Shown: positions 51,002 through 60,544 of the stretch, piece by piece
Layout: each line of letters starts with the position of its first letter
How positions within the stretch are numbered: the stretch's first letter is position 1
Source of the DNA: Changchengzhania lutea
GTDB lineage: Bacteria; Bacteroidota; Bacteroidia; Flavobacteriales; Flavobacteriaceae
Reading direction: 5' to 3'
Length of the DNA: 64,000 bases
NCBI RefSeq assembly: GCF_006974145.1
Contig: NZ_CP039456.1
Location: 1,022,001-1,086,000 of the forward strand
The notes under the pieces: model-generated
What the model was told of the DNA's origin: nothing
Seen by the model: the letters and a program-made list of their open reading frames with translations, nothing else
Databases searched by the model: none
Made by a program: the position numbers and the translations under genes

Positions 51002-51315
51002 TTATTCTTTTTAAAATTTTCTATATCAATTTCAGTAAGTGAGTCGTATATCTTCGCAAAGTCTACTAATTTAAATCCCATTGACTCAATAATTAAAATT
51101 ACCGTTGTATAGTTTGGACCTGATTTAGATTTTGCGTTAAAAGTATCAGAAACCGTAGCTTTTCGAATGTCGGCTTCTAATGCTATTTCATTATAACTAA
51201 TTGCAATTTCTTCCTTAGTATTTTTATATGGCTTGAATTTTTTACTTAATTCTAAAAGTCTAATTAAGCTTATTGAAATTTTAATATTTATATATGAAAT
51301 TGAATCTTTTTTCAT
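50998..51315 (-). CDS. Helix-turn-helix regulator, Xre-like
   Basis: A 105-residue DNA-binding-type protein. Residues about 40-75 (ISYNEIALEADIRKATVSDT) form a helix-turn-helix in which the recognition helix would be RKATVSDTFN. The end (ESMGFKLVDFAKIYDSL) is a typical last helix of this group in Bacteroidota. A perfect 18-bp-stem palindrome lies 22 bases upstream of its start, the expected place for an autoregulatory operator. Targets are not known. Confidence 0.65.
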   Translation of the reverse strand: MKKDSISYINIKISISLIRLLELSKKFKPYKNTKEEIAISYNEIALEADIRKATVSDTFNAKSKSGPNYTTVILIIESMGFKLVDFAKIYDSLTEIDIENFKKNN

Positions 51316-51336
51316 TTATGCAAGTAACTATTTCAT

Positions 51337-51378
51337 AAAATAAATATCGGTACGCTTTGACGTACCGATATTTATTTT
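51337..51378. promoter_or_regulatory. Perfect 18-bp inverted repeat upstream of the HTH gene
   Basis: AAAATAAATATCGGTACG, a 6-nt loop, and the exact complement. A related half, GTATCGGTTATT, follows at about 51391-51402. The TATCGGTA/TACCGATA core is a good operator candidate for the adjacent Xre-like protein. It could also act as a terminator for convergent transcription. Confidence 0.55.
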
Positions 51379-51424
51379 TATATTTGACTTTGTATCGGTT
51401 ATTTATGATACTTTTTAAATAAAT

Positions 51425-51605
51425 TTGCGAAAGCATTTCTAATAAAAATTAGAAGCATTCGCTTAGAATCTCGCCTTAGAAAACTGGTAATTTTTGCAAC
51501 GAGATGATAAGTAAGATGCTCACGTCTTAGGGCGTGGGCTCACTTATTGTTGCACGGTATACCAGTACCTCTAGGGCAGTAAGCTGAGTTCCACGCCTTT
51601 TTTGT
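51425..51605 (+). ncRNA. Candidate structured RNA
   Basis: About 180 nt with nested helices: GCGAAAGC...TTCGC capped by TTCTAAT/ATTAGAA (51427-51462), ATCTCG/CGAGAT (51469-51506), GCAAC/GTTGC (51496-51553) enclosing ATAAGT/ACTTAT, and GCTCACG/CGTGGGC. GGCGTGG (51530-51536) can instead pair with CCACGCC (51591-51597), which is followed by seven T. No protein frame is present. The complexity is far above that of surrounding intergenic DNA. A HEARO/omega-type RNA, a relic of an IS605-like end, or a regulatory RNA with a terminator are all possible. Confidence 0.45.
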
Positions 51606-52182
51606 ATCTATCATTTTAGGTTTACTTAGTTATTCTTAGCGTTGTTTTATTTTTTTGAATGGCAAAGGGTCACTTTTAAACTAAAAGCAGCATGCAGCAC
51701 AGGTTTTGTATGGTAAAACAAGGCGTTTCTTCTCAACATCATTTGTTGTTTGAAGTTACTGTATTCGACATCCTCTTTAAGAAAAAGCCTAAAAACCCAA
51801 TATAAAATACCCGTGGTGTGGGATTGACGTTATACAATCATTTCGGATTTTCACCTTTCATTTTTATCCCATCACTAATCCATCCATCCTTTTATTGTAT
51901 CCGAACAAACGACGATTTAGAAAGCGTAAAGCCCTTATACTTTCTAAGGTCCTTAAGTCTAATCTATCTGAGTTAGTCATTTCATACCATAAAACTTTAG
52001 ATATGAAATAAATGGATTTACTAAAGGGCCGATGAAAGCTACATATAGATTTAAACCATTAAAACCATATAACTGCCTATGAATAGACACTAAACACAAA
52101 AAAAAACCTCCCAACAAACTTTTGTAGGGTCGATGGGAGATTAAGATTTAACAAGATTATTTAAAACCTCTAATTCAAAATT
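51606..52182 (+). other. Long leader region of the SusC operon
   Basis: About 575 bases without a coding frame. At 52108-52139 CTCCCA/TGGGAG forms a hairpin, with an alternative inner ACAAA/TTTGT stem, 44 bases before the SusC start. It could influence expression of the operon. I see nothing else. Confidence 0.35.
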
Positions 52183-55100
52183 ATGAAAATTAATTCTATT
52201 ACAAGAGGTAGGTGGATACTATTGTGTATGGCCTACCTCATTATTTCCCCATTTTGTACATATGCCTTAGACTATAGTTGTGTTTTGCATACGCCTATTT
52301 CAGACCATCTAAATGTCCAACAGTCCAAAATTAGCGGGATCATAACAGACAACCTTGGCAACCCTTTAGTAGGTATTCATGTTATGGTACAAGCCCAAAA
52401 GCAAGGTGTCGTAACAAATTTTGATGGTACGTATACCGTTACAGCCAATCCAAAGGATACCTTGGTAGTTTCGGGGCTTGGGTTTAAAACACAGACCATT
52501 GCTATTAATAATCGGCAGGTTATCAATATTCAGTTACAGGAGGACATCACACAGTTGGATACGGTGACACTTAATGCAGGGTATTATACCGTAAAGGACA
52601 AAGAGCGTACAGGTAATATTTCCAGAATTTCCTCAAAGGATATTGAAAAACAGCCTGTAAGCAATCCTTTGGCAGCGCTTCAAGGGCGTGTTTCTGGTGT
52701 TGAAATCACGCAAACCTCAGGCGTTCCAGGTGCTGGCTTCAATATTAAAATTAGAGGACAAAATAGCATCCGTGCTAATGGAAACGATCCTTTATATGTT
52801 ATTGATGGTGTCCCCTATGCCTCCGAAACTTTAGGAGATAGACAAACATCGGGTTCTATTATCCCCCTATCTGGTGTAAGCCCTTTAAATAATATCAACC
52901 CAACAGATATTGAGAGTATAGAAATCTTAAAAGATGCTGATGCCACAGCTATTTATGGTTCTAGAGGTGCCAATGGGGTCGTGCTTATTACGACCAAAAA
53001 AGGCAAAGTAGGAACTTCTTCTTTTAAATTGAATGTGTCCACTGGTTTTGGAAATGTGGCTCGCAGATTAGATGTACTCAGTACACAAGACTATATAAAC
53101 ATGAGGGAGGAAGCTTATGCTAATGATGGGATAGCTACGTTACCCTTTAATGCGTATGACATTAACGGCACTTGGGACACAAACCGAAATACCGATTGGC
53201 AAAAAGAACTCTTTGGAAAGACCGCTTATTTAACCAATGTACAAGGAACGTTTTCTGGAGGGAGTGAACAGACACAGTTTTTACTAAGTGGTAATTATAA
53301 TAAACAAACCACGGTATTACCAGGAGATTCTGATAATGATAAAATAACGGTGCATAGTAACTTAAACCATCAGTCTAAAGACAAGAAATTGGCAATTCAA
53401 TTTTCTGCCTACTACACGTCGAATATAAATAATTTACCAGCATCCGATTTGGTAAGAGAGGCCTTGACTTTGGCACCAAATGCGCCTGATCTATATAATG
53501 ATGATGGATCACTAAACTGGGAAAACTCGACATGGAATAATCCGCTTCGTAATTTGGAAGGTAAATACTTAGCCCAAAGCACTACTTTAATAAGTAATGC
53601 AACTATCAATTATACTCTTAATAAAGGTTTAAAGTTAGTCACCAGTTTAGGCTATACAGAGAGCGATCTGCAAGAACTAAGAACCGTACCGTCTACCACG
53701 CTGAACCCCGCTTATGGTCTAGGTAGCGACATCTCATCGGCTATTCATAATAATGCCGATAGAACCTCATGGATTATAGAGCCTCAATTACATGGGACGT
53801 TTCATTTGGGGAAAACCAAAATAGAATCCTTGGTTGGATTCACTTTTCAAGAACAAAAGAGCCATCGACTATCGCAATTTGCCTTTGGGTTTACCAATAA
53901 TAACTTTATTGAAAACATTGCGGCGGCATCTAGCCTATTTGTTCTTGGTGACACCCAAACACAATATAGATACCACGCGCTTTTTAGTAGGATTAATTTA
54001 AATCACCAAGGGAAATATATTCTTAATCTAACAGGAAGACGTGATGGTTCCAGCAGATTTGGGGATGACAAGAAGTTTGCCGATTTTGGAGCTGTGGGTG
54101 CTGCTTGGATTTTTTCAAATGAATCTTTTATAGAATCTGCTTTGCCATTTTTAAGCTTTGGTAAAATACGGGCGAGTTATGGTACTTCAGGCAATGACCA
54201 GATAGGAGACTATCAGTATTTAGACACCTATAATTTTGGCAGCTCACCCTATCAAAATATTATAGGTTTACAACCTACAAGACTATACAACCCTAATTTT
54301 AGTTGGGAATCCAATAAAAAACTGGAGTTTTCTATGGAACTTGGGTTTTTACAAGACCGTATTTTTATAAGCAGTAGTTATTACCGTAACAAATCATCCA
54401 ACCAATTGGTTGGTATTCCATTGCCAGGGACAACAGGTTTTAATTTTTTAAATGCCAATCTTAATGCAACGGTAGAAAATAAAGGCTGGGAATTTGAATT
54501 GAATACAACCAATATAGCTAGTAAAAATATACGTTGGACGACTTCAATTAACTTGACCCTACCTAAGAATAAACTTTTAGAATTTCCAGATTTGGAAGGG
54601 TCTACTTATGCCAATCAATTGGTGATAGGACAACCTCTAAATATTATAAAGGTGTATCAATATACAGGGGTAAATCCGCAAACGGGACTTTATGAATTTA
54701 CGGATTTTAATGAAGATAGTACTATTTCTGCACCTGATGACAAGCAGGTTATTAAAGACCTTAATCCCAAGTATTTTGGAGGTATAAACAATCATTTTTC
54801 CTATAAGAAATTTAGTCTGGATGTGCTGTTTCAGTTTACCAAACAATTAGGTGTGCACTTTTTGGGTATTCCCGGGACTATGGGGAGTCAAACTAATGAC
54901 GTATTGCAGCGGTGGCAAAATGTGGGCGACCAAACGTCTGTGCAACGTTATACCAGCGGATTAAACTTTGAAGGTTTAGTAGCTTATTCTAATTATACTC
55001 AAAGTGATGCTGTTATTGGCGACTCCTCTTATCTGCGCTTAAAAACGTTGGCTTTATCTTATCAGATTTCAAAAAAGACGAGCAAGGGTATTGGTTGTGA

Positions 55101-55227
55101 CCTCTTTTTAAGAGCTCATAATCTGCTGACCATTACGAGCTATAATGGACTTGATCCAGAGACCAGATCCAGTTCAACCATTCCTCCATTACGATTTATC
55201 TCCTTAGGAACGCAACTTACATTTTAA
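52183..55227 (+). CDS. SusC/RagA-family TonB-linked outer-membrane receptor
   Basis: A 1,014-residue transporter: a signal peptide, a CarboxypepD_reg-like domain (KISGIITDNLGNPLVGIHVM), a plug with the SusC signature (PLYVIDGVPY and DADATAIYGSRGANGVVLIT) and a 22-strand barrel ending RFISLGTQLTF. It imports a large ligand, a glycan or peptide, across the outer membrane using TonB energy, with SusD as lid. The SusD gene follows after 11 bases. The neighbouring metalloprotease suggests peptide rather than glycan import; that is inference. Confidence 0.95.
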   Translation: MKINSITRGRWILLCMAYLIISPFCTYALDYSCVLHTPISDHLNVQQSKISGIITDNLGNPLVGIHVMVQAQKQGVVTNFDGTYTVTANPKDTLVVSGLGFKTQTIAINNRQVINIQLQEDITQLDTVTLNAGYYTVKDKERTGNISRISSKDIEKQPVSNPLAALQGRVSGVEITQTSGVPGAGFNIKIRGQNSIRANGNDPLYVIDGVPYASETLGDRQTSGSIIPLSGVSPLNNINPTDIESIEILKDADATAIYGSRGANGVVLITTKKGKVGTSSFKLNVSTGFGNVARRLDVLSTQDYINMREEAYANDGIATLPFNAYDINGTWDTNRNTDWQKELFGKTAYLTNVQGTFSGGSEQTQFLLSGNYNKQTTVLPGDSDNDKITVHSNLNHQSKDKKLAIQFSAYYTSNINNLPASDLVREALTLAPNAPDLYNDDGSLNWENSTWNNPLRNLEGKYLAQSTTLISNATINYTLNKGLKLVTSLGYTESDLQELRTVPSTTLNPAYGLGSDISSAIHNNADRTSWIIEPQLHGTFHLGKTKIESLVGFTFQEQKSHRLSQFAFGFTNNNFIENIAAASSLFVLGDTQTQYRYHALFSRINLNHQGKYILNLTGRRDGSSRFGDDKKFADFGAVGAAWIFSNESFIESALPFLSFGKIRASYGTSGNDQIGDYQYLDTYNFGSSPYQNIIGLQPTRLYNPNFSWESNKKLEFSMELGFLQDRIFISSSYYRNKSSNQLVGIPLPGTTGFNFLNANLNATVENKGWEFELNTTNIASKNIRWTTSINLTLPKNKLLEFPDLEGSTYANQLVIGQPLNIIKVYQYTGVNPQTGLYEFTDFNEDSTISAPDDKQVIKDLNPKYFGGINNHFSYKKFSLDVLFQFTKQLGVHFLGIPGTMGSQTNDVLQRWQNVGDQTSVQRYTSGLNFEGLVAYSNYTQSDAVIGDSSYLRLKTLALSYQISKKTSKGIGCDLFLRAHNLLTITSYNGLDPETRSSSTIPPLRFISLGTQLTF

Positions 55228-55238
55228 AAAAGAACATT

Positions 55239-56636
55239 ATGACACATATAATTAAACATACAAACCCGTCTAGAAGTTTAGCCTTCATGCTTTTACTTCT
55301 TGTGCTTTTGACCTCTTGTGAAGATTTTGTTGACATAGATCCTCCAAACAATCAGCTTACTAGTGCCATTGTATTTGAAGACGCAGCAACTGTTAATGCA
55401 GCCTTAACTCATGTTTACGGTCAACTTAGAGATCAGGGACTCACCAATGGAGGTGTCTCAGGATTGGGCTATCTATTGGGGCATTACACGGATGAACTAA
55501 CACTTTATAGTACCTCACAGTCTGGGATTCAGTTATTTTTCGATAATAATGTATTGGCAACAGACAATACAGTTTTAAGCCAATGGAATAGCAGTTATAA
55601 TCTTATATATGCAACCAACAACATCATAGAAGGTGTTAAAAGTTCAACAGGTTTAGCAGAGGAAGATAAAGACCAATTTCTTGGTGAGGCGTACTTTATA
55701 AGAACCTTAATTCATTTTTATTTAGTGAATCTCTTTGGAGATATCCCTTATATAGATACGACTGACTATCGCACTAATAGTACTACTTCAAGACTGGAAG
55801 CAGATCAAGTGTATCAAAAAATGATTGATGATCTGGTGTTATCGAAATCATTGTTATCTGCAAATTATGGAGATGCAAACAGAGTACGTCCCAATAAATG
55901 GGTAGCAACTGCGCTTTTAGCTAGGGTATATCTTTATAACGAGAATTGGGATGGGGCTTTAAGCGAAGCTACCGAGATACTTTCTAGTGGCGTTTACGCT
56001 TTGAATACTGATATTAATCAGGTGTTTTTAAAAAATAGTACAGAGACCCTTTTGCAATTTGATGCTGGGATTTCGGGGGCTAATACCATAGACGCCTTGA
56101 CATATATTTTTACAAGTGGCCCACCTCCAAACAGTAGTTTAGCAGATTATTTTATTGATAGTTTTGAAGTTGGGGATGCGCGCTTTAGCGATTGGATGGG
56201 TACCGTTTCTAATGGTACAGATACTTGGTATTATCCTTTTAAATATAAGCTGAATACCAATACTAGGACTACTCAAGAGTGTTCCATCCTATTTCGATTG
56301 GCAGAATTATATCTTATTTCGGCGGAAGCCAACGCCCAATTAGGCAATGTGTCTAACGCTTTAGATCAGTTAAATGTTATACGAGAAAGATCGAGTTTGG
56401 CACCTGTGTTGGTAACCGATACAGCTGCACTTTTAGAGACCATTTATCAGGAACGTAAAATGGAGTTCTTTACTGAAATGGGGCATCGCTTTTTTGACTT
56501 GAAACGAACTAGTGCAGCAACTAGTGAGCTATCTCCAGTAAAACCTAATTGGCAAGCTACGGATGTACTATTGCCTATTCCAGAATCAGAACTCCTTTTG
56601 AATCCTAATCTGAAACCGCAAAACGATGGGTATTAA
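55239..56636 (+). CDS. RagB/SusD-family lipoprotein
   Basis: A 465-residue surface lipoprotein (lipobox LLTSC) with the RagB/SusD layout: TPR-like helices (YNLIYATNNIIEGVKSS, FLGEAYFIRTLIHFYLVNLF) and the C-terminal signature RLAELYLISAEANAQLGN, then ERKMEFFTEMGHRFFDLKR. It captures the substrate for the SusC barrel. It lies directly between the SusC and metalloprotease genes. Confidence 0.95.
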   Translation: MTHIIKHTNPSRSLAFMLLLLVLLTSCEDFVDIDPPNNQLTSAIVFEDAATVNAALTHVYGQLRDQGLTNGGVSGLGYLLGHYTDELTLYSTSQSGIQLFFDNNVLATDNTVLSQWNSSYNLIYATNNIIEGVKSSTGLAEEDKDQFLGEAYFIRTLIHFYLVNLFGDIPYIDTTDYRTNSTTSRLEADQVYQKMIDDLVLSKSLLSANYGDANRVRPNKWVATALLARVYLYNENWDGALSEATEILSSGVYALNTDINQVFLKNSTETLLQFDAGISGANTIDALTYIFTSGPPPNSSLADYFIDSFEVGDARFSDWMGTVSNGTDTWYYPFKYKLNTNTRTTQECSILFRLAELYLISAEANAQLGNVSNALDQLNVIRERSSLAPVLVTDTAALLETIYQERKMEFFTEMGHRFFDLKRTSAATSELSPVKPNWQATDVLLPIPESELLLNPNLKPQNDGY

Positions 56637-58986
56637 AATGATACGTCTAAATCGATTAGAGACTATTAAAGGTATTGGCTTTGCCTCCATTGGCAAACTT
56701 TTGTTTCCAATGATTATTTTGTTAGTCACCTGCTCCTTATGGGGGCAGGTTAACAACAAGCTGGATCTCAATGATTTCTTAGCATCTGGAGATTTTATAA
56801 AAGTTCATTGGCAAGACAGTAAGGTTTTCTTTGAAATTGATGAAAAATTATTGGGTAAAGACCTGCTGTTTGTGAGGCATGATAAGGGCTATAAGCATGT
56901 GATTTGGACTAAATACAAGGATCAGATACTTTTAGAAACCCCAAGAATTAAATCGTTGTCAGGGGTTATTATTCCCATAGATAATCATCCATCTATAGAA
57001 AAAAGTATCCTTGGTATATTTCCAATTATAAAAGAAAAAAGTGATCTCAAGACCCTTTATATTGATGTGACTGATTTATTTCTAAAGAACAGTGTGGCGT
57101 GGTATTCCAATTTTAAGGAAACCATTATACCTGATTTATCAGCAATAGAAGAAATAAAGTATTTGAAAAATGAAATTGTGATTTCAACCAAGAGAGTCTT
57201 ATCAAAAAACACAAGCAAATCAACAAATCAGGTTGATTTTAGTTTTTTTCTATTGCCAGAGTCCATGAAACCTAGATTATTTGACCATCGCATAGGCTAT
57301 TTTATAGAGGATGAATTGAGCCCAATTAATCATTTTCCTAAACATGCTAAAGCGAGTATATCAAGATGGCACTTGGAAAAAAAGGATGCAAACAAGAAAA
57401 TCAGTGTCCCTGTTAAGCCCATTACGTTTTACTTAGATACTAATATCCCCAATAAGTGGAAACCCTATATAAAAGCGGGGATTCTTGAATGGCTGCCAGC
57501 TTTCGAAGCAGCAGGTTTTAAAAATGCCATTGAAGTTAAAGAGATTCCAAATAATATTAAGAATTGGCAAAGTAACAGCGTCAATAATTCTGTTGTGAGA
57601 TGGTTGAACAAAGAAGGGATAAGAGGTCAGAATAATAAAGCAGGTTCTGGAGTGTCTAGAATAGTTGATTTAAGATCGGGTGAAATTATAAAATCAGATA
57701 TTATTATTGGCTCCTCATACCAATATTTTTCAGACAGCTATTTTATTAGATGTAGCCCCTTGGATAAGCGTGCACAGCAATATCCATTTTCAGATGATTT
57801 AATGGGAGCACTTATTCAATCGGTTGTGGCACATGAAGCAGGTCATGCTTTTGGAATCAAGGATGCTAATTATGGGGAATATGCCTATCCATTTGACAAA
57901 ATGCGAGATAAAAAATGGCTCCAAGATATGGGGCACACCCCAAGTGTTATGTCTTATGCCAGGCATAATTATATGGTGCAGCCAGAAGACCATATACCAC
58001 CCTCTTTATTAATTCGGAAAGTTGGACCTACTGATGTTTATACTATTAAATGGGGATACGAATCCTTTCCAAATATTAATGAGCCACAAGACGAACTACC
58101 ATATTTAGAAAAAATGATTCGTCGGCAGGATTCCATTCCTTGGTATCGCTATAATATAGGCAACTATGAAAAGACGGGTCCAGATTGTAGTAATGAAGTC
58201 GCTGATAATAATAATCCCATAAAGAGTGCAGAACTAGGACTATTAAATATGAAAAGAGTGATTGAACTCTTATCAACGGTTACAAAGACTCAAAAGGATA
58301 ATGAACTGTTAGAGCGATTATATAATAAAACAATAACGCTTTGGTTTGATCAAATGAGTCATGTCATGACTTCAATTGGTGGCTATACGACGCATTATAA
58401 ATCGGGAGCACAAACGGGTGCGGTGTATACACCAATTCCTATGCAACTTCAACAAGAGGCTGTAGATTTCCTAAATTTAAATGCCTTTAAGATTCCTGAT
58501 TGGTTAGCGCATCCAATGTTTTATTCTAGGATTATGTACTCGACTTCGACTGATAAAATAATGGCATATCAATTACAATTACTATCGGAAATATTGAGTC
58601 CATTAAGAATGAAAAGGTTAGAAAATATGGTGTTTTCTTCTAAAGCCGATGGTGTTATCAAAGCATTACTATCAAAATTGCGTATTGGTCTTTGGAGTGA
58701 ATTATCTCAAAATAAAATAAGCATTATACGCCGAAGACAGGAACTACAAAGTGCTTATATCGCTTTGTTAAGTGAGGCAATTACAAAACCAAAAAAATAT
58801 GGAATCACAAACCCAAGTGATATGTACTTTGTGTACAGCGATTATTCAAGAAGTATTTTTATGTCTGAACTCATGTTATTAAAAAAGGATATTATAAGTA
58901 CAGGAACTAGCGTTACAGATAGCATCACTTTTGGTCATTTAAAACGTTGTTTGTTAAATATAGATGACATCTTAATCGGGAAGTAG
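56626..58986 (+). CDS. Zinc-dependent metalloprotease (DUF5117/DUF5118 type)
   Basis: A 786-residue exported protein. Zinc site HEAGHAFGIKD (about 403-413) is the extended HExxHxxGxxD of metzincins, followed by a VMSYARHNYM segment that could hold the Met-turn. N- and C-terminal regions match the DUF5118-DUF5117 architecture common in Bacteroidota. The start overlaps the SusD gene by 11 bases; an ATG at 56638 is an alternative. Its place as the third gene of a SusCD operon implies proteolysis of the imported or surface-bound substrate. Confidence 0.88.
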   Translation: MGIKMIRLNRLETIKGIGFASIGKLLFPMIILLVTCSLWGQVNNKLDLNDFLASGDFIKVHWQDSKVFFEIDEKLLGKDLLFVRHDKGYKHVIWTKYKDQILLETPRIKSLSGVIIPIDNHPSIEKSILGIFPIIKEKSDLKTLYIDVTDLFLKNSVAWYSNFKETIIPDLSAIEEIKYLKNEIVISTKRVLSKNTSKSTNQVDFSFFLLPESMKPRLFDHRIGYFIEDELSPINHFPKHAKASISRWHLEKKDANKKISVPVKPITFYLDTNIPNKWKPYIKAGILEWLPAFEAAGFKNAIEVKEIPNNIKNWQSNSVNNSVVRWLNKEGIRGQNNKAGSGVSRIVDLRSGEIIKSDIIIGSSYQYFSDSYFIRCSPLDKRAQQYPFSDDLMGALIQSVVAHEAGHAFGIKDANYGEYAYPFDKMRDKKWLQDMGHTPSVMSYARHNYMVQPEDHIPPSLLIRKVGPTDVYTIKWGYESFPNINEPQDELPYLEKMIRRQDSIPWYRYNIGNYEKTGPDCSNEVADNNNPIKSAELGLLNMKRVIELLSTVTKTQKDNELLERLYNKTITLWFDQMSHVMTSIGGYTTHYKSGAQTGAVYTPIPMQLQQEAVDFLNLNAFKIPDWLAHPMFYSRIMYSTSTDKIMAYQLQLLSEILSPLRMKRLENMVFSSKADGVIKALLSKLRIGLWSELSQNKISIIRRRQELQSAYIALLSEAITKPKKYGITNPSDMYFVYSDYSRSIFMSELMLLKKDIISTGTSVTDSITFGHLKRCLLNIDDILIGK

Positions 58987-59046
58987 TTAAAAGTTTATAT
59001 TTTGTGTGCGTCAAAACTTTGACTTTAAATCAACCAATTTTTAACC

Positions 59047-59080
59047 AGAAAAGGGGCATACAGCCCCTTTTCTTTTTTTA
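59047..59080 (+). terminator. Strong terminator between convergent operons
   Basis: AGAAAAGGGGC/GCCCCTTTTCT, an 11-bp stem with a 5-nt loop and a T run. It ends the SusCD-protease transcript. Confidence 0.9.
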
Positions 59081-59092
59081 TACCTAAATCCC

Positions 59093-59356
59093 TTAAGGTC
59101 TAAAAACTACCAGAGGACAAGTTGTTTGACTTGGAAACATTTTCCCAAAGGCTTGTTGTCCTTGCGCATTGGTACAAAGAATCTCTCCATCAGGAGAACA
59201 ATCAACTTTTTGTGTACAAGGTGCTGGAGAATCAATATAGCCATCTACTATGGCTAAATTTGCTACATTCGAACTAGTCGAAGTAGCAAAGGCGCTGGTT
59301 AAAGCAAAAATGATTGCTACAACCGGAATTAATAATTTAAACTTGAAAGTTTTCAT
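59093..59356 (-). CDS. Secreted four-cysteine peptide (DUF6520-like)
   Basis: An 87-residue preprotein: a signal peptide (KLLIPVVAIIFALTSAFAT), then about 62 residues containing four cysteines (47, 53, 61, 80) and a C-terminal CPLVVFRP. It has the layout of DUF6520 proteins, small exported peptides found in multiple copies in Flavobacteriaceae and Sphingobacteriaceae beside MauE/DoxX-like genes. Their function is not known. It is probably oxidised to two disulfides after export. It converges on the SusCD-protease operon and follows two membrane-protein genes. Confidence 0.75.
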   Translation of the reverse strand: MKTFKFKLLIPVVAIIFALTSAFATSTSSNVANLAIVDGYIDSPAPCTQKVDCSPDGEILCTNAQGQQAFGKMFPSQTTCPLVVFRP

Positions 59357-59420
59357 AATTATTATTTTTAAATGAATGTTATGATCTACTCTTTTATACA
59401 GGTTTTCGATCTCAGTCCTG

Positions 59421-59434
59421 TTACCGGCCGGTAA
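59421..59434. promoter_or_regulatory. Perfect palindrome upstream of the peptide gene
   Basis: TTACCGGCCGGTAA, a 14-bp perfect palindrome and unusually G+C-rich for this DNA, 65 bp upstream of the peptide start. It may be an operator. Confidence 0.4.
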
Positions 59435-59493
59435 ATCTTTTATCTTATGGTGGCATTTAAGCTATTAGCCATCTGTGTGTTATTCAAAGGTTA

Positions 59494-60543
59494 CTAAAAA
59501 TGTGAGGGCTTTAATTGGTATACAGAAAGCACAACATCTATTAGAGCAACCAAATGATTGTTATAAACATTAAATTCTCTAACTTTTCTTTGACCAATAT
59601 TATAGAGGTAAAAGCTAAATTGATAGCTTTGCTTTTTCCAGTTGTAAACATCAATTATTGCGGCTTGGTTTAGCATAGATTTTTCTTCATATTTACCTAG
59701 TCTATTAGAGTGAATCATCATCAGGTTTTGATATAAAGCAGCCGTTTTATTTACTTCTAATGGAGGCACTTTCATTTTAATTTCTCCCAGTTCATTTTTT
59801 TGGGATAATTGAATTTGGGCAACCCGAACAGTGTCTATAGTTTCTTCCCTGCGGAGTAACTTCAGATCAGGATTCATAATCATAAATTGGTTGCGGTAGA
59901 AGTAAACATAACCCAGGTTTTCTTTGTCTTCTGAAACGATCATAGTACCATCGACATCAAACATGCCATCTATTTGTCTTTCTAATAAGTCAGGATCTAA
60001 TATTATATTAAAATCATCCTGTTTCTCTAGAACCCCAAGTGTGGCTTCATTTGTTTTACTACTGATAGCCTTTATATATAATTTGTTAGAATCTATAGGG
60101 ATGGCACGCGTAAAATAGGTTTTGTTTTTCATCCAAAGGCTGGCATGCCAGTCTCCAATGTTTCCGCGGAAAATACAGGGTACAAATCCATCGGTTACAA
60201 AGAAGTATGGTGGGTGAAACTTTACTGTTATGGATCGAAAAGGTAAATCCATTCTATCCAATGTAATCCGGATATGTTGGGTGTCTTTAGTTTTTAAGTT
60301 TACCTCTAAAAGATGTAATGGGGCCGTGGTATTTCCTAAATACAATATCTCATTTTCGTATCCAGCGATATAATAGGAATTGTATTTAAGAGAAAGGTCA
60401 TACTTTTTAGTAATGGGATGGTGGGGATACCTTCTAACAAAAGCGTTATTACGATGCATTTGGTTTTCGGAAAGTAAAAACATGATTATAACGAGAGAGC
60501 AACTCAATAATCCAAATATTGATAACCTTAAAAGAGTTTTCAT
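59494..60543 (-). CDS. Unknown membrane-anchored protein, possible propeller
   Basis: A 349-residue protein with one N-terminal membrane helix (LSIFGLLSCSLVIIMFLL) and a periplasmic domain of repeated four-strand units (YYIAGYENEILYLGN, YFFVTDGFVPCIFRG, GYVYFYRNQFMIMN), suggesting a beta-propeller. No catalytic motif. It begins one base after the MauE-like gene, so the two are co-translated. In related clusters such a protein accompanies MauE and DUF6520 peptides. The role is unknown. Confidence 0.65.
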   Translation of the reverse strand: MKTLLRLSIFGLLSCSLVIIMFLLSENQMHRNNAFVRRYPHHPITKKYDLSLKYNSYYIAGYENEILYLGNTTAPLHLLEVNLKTKDTQHIRITLDRMDLPFRSITVKFHPPYFFVTDGFVPCIFRGNIGDWHASLWMKNKTYFTRAIPIDSNKLYIKAISSKTNEATLGVLEKQDDFNIILDPDLLERQIDGMFDVDGTMIVSEDKENLGYVYFYRNQFMIMNPDLKLLRREETIDTVRVAQIQLSQKNELGEIKMKVPPLEVNKTAALYQNLMMIHSNRLGKYEEKSMLNQAAIIDVYNWKKQSYQFSFYLYNIGQRKVREFNVYNNHLVALIDVVLSVYQLKPSHF

Positions 60544-60544
60544 G

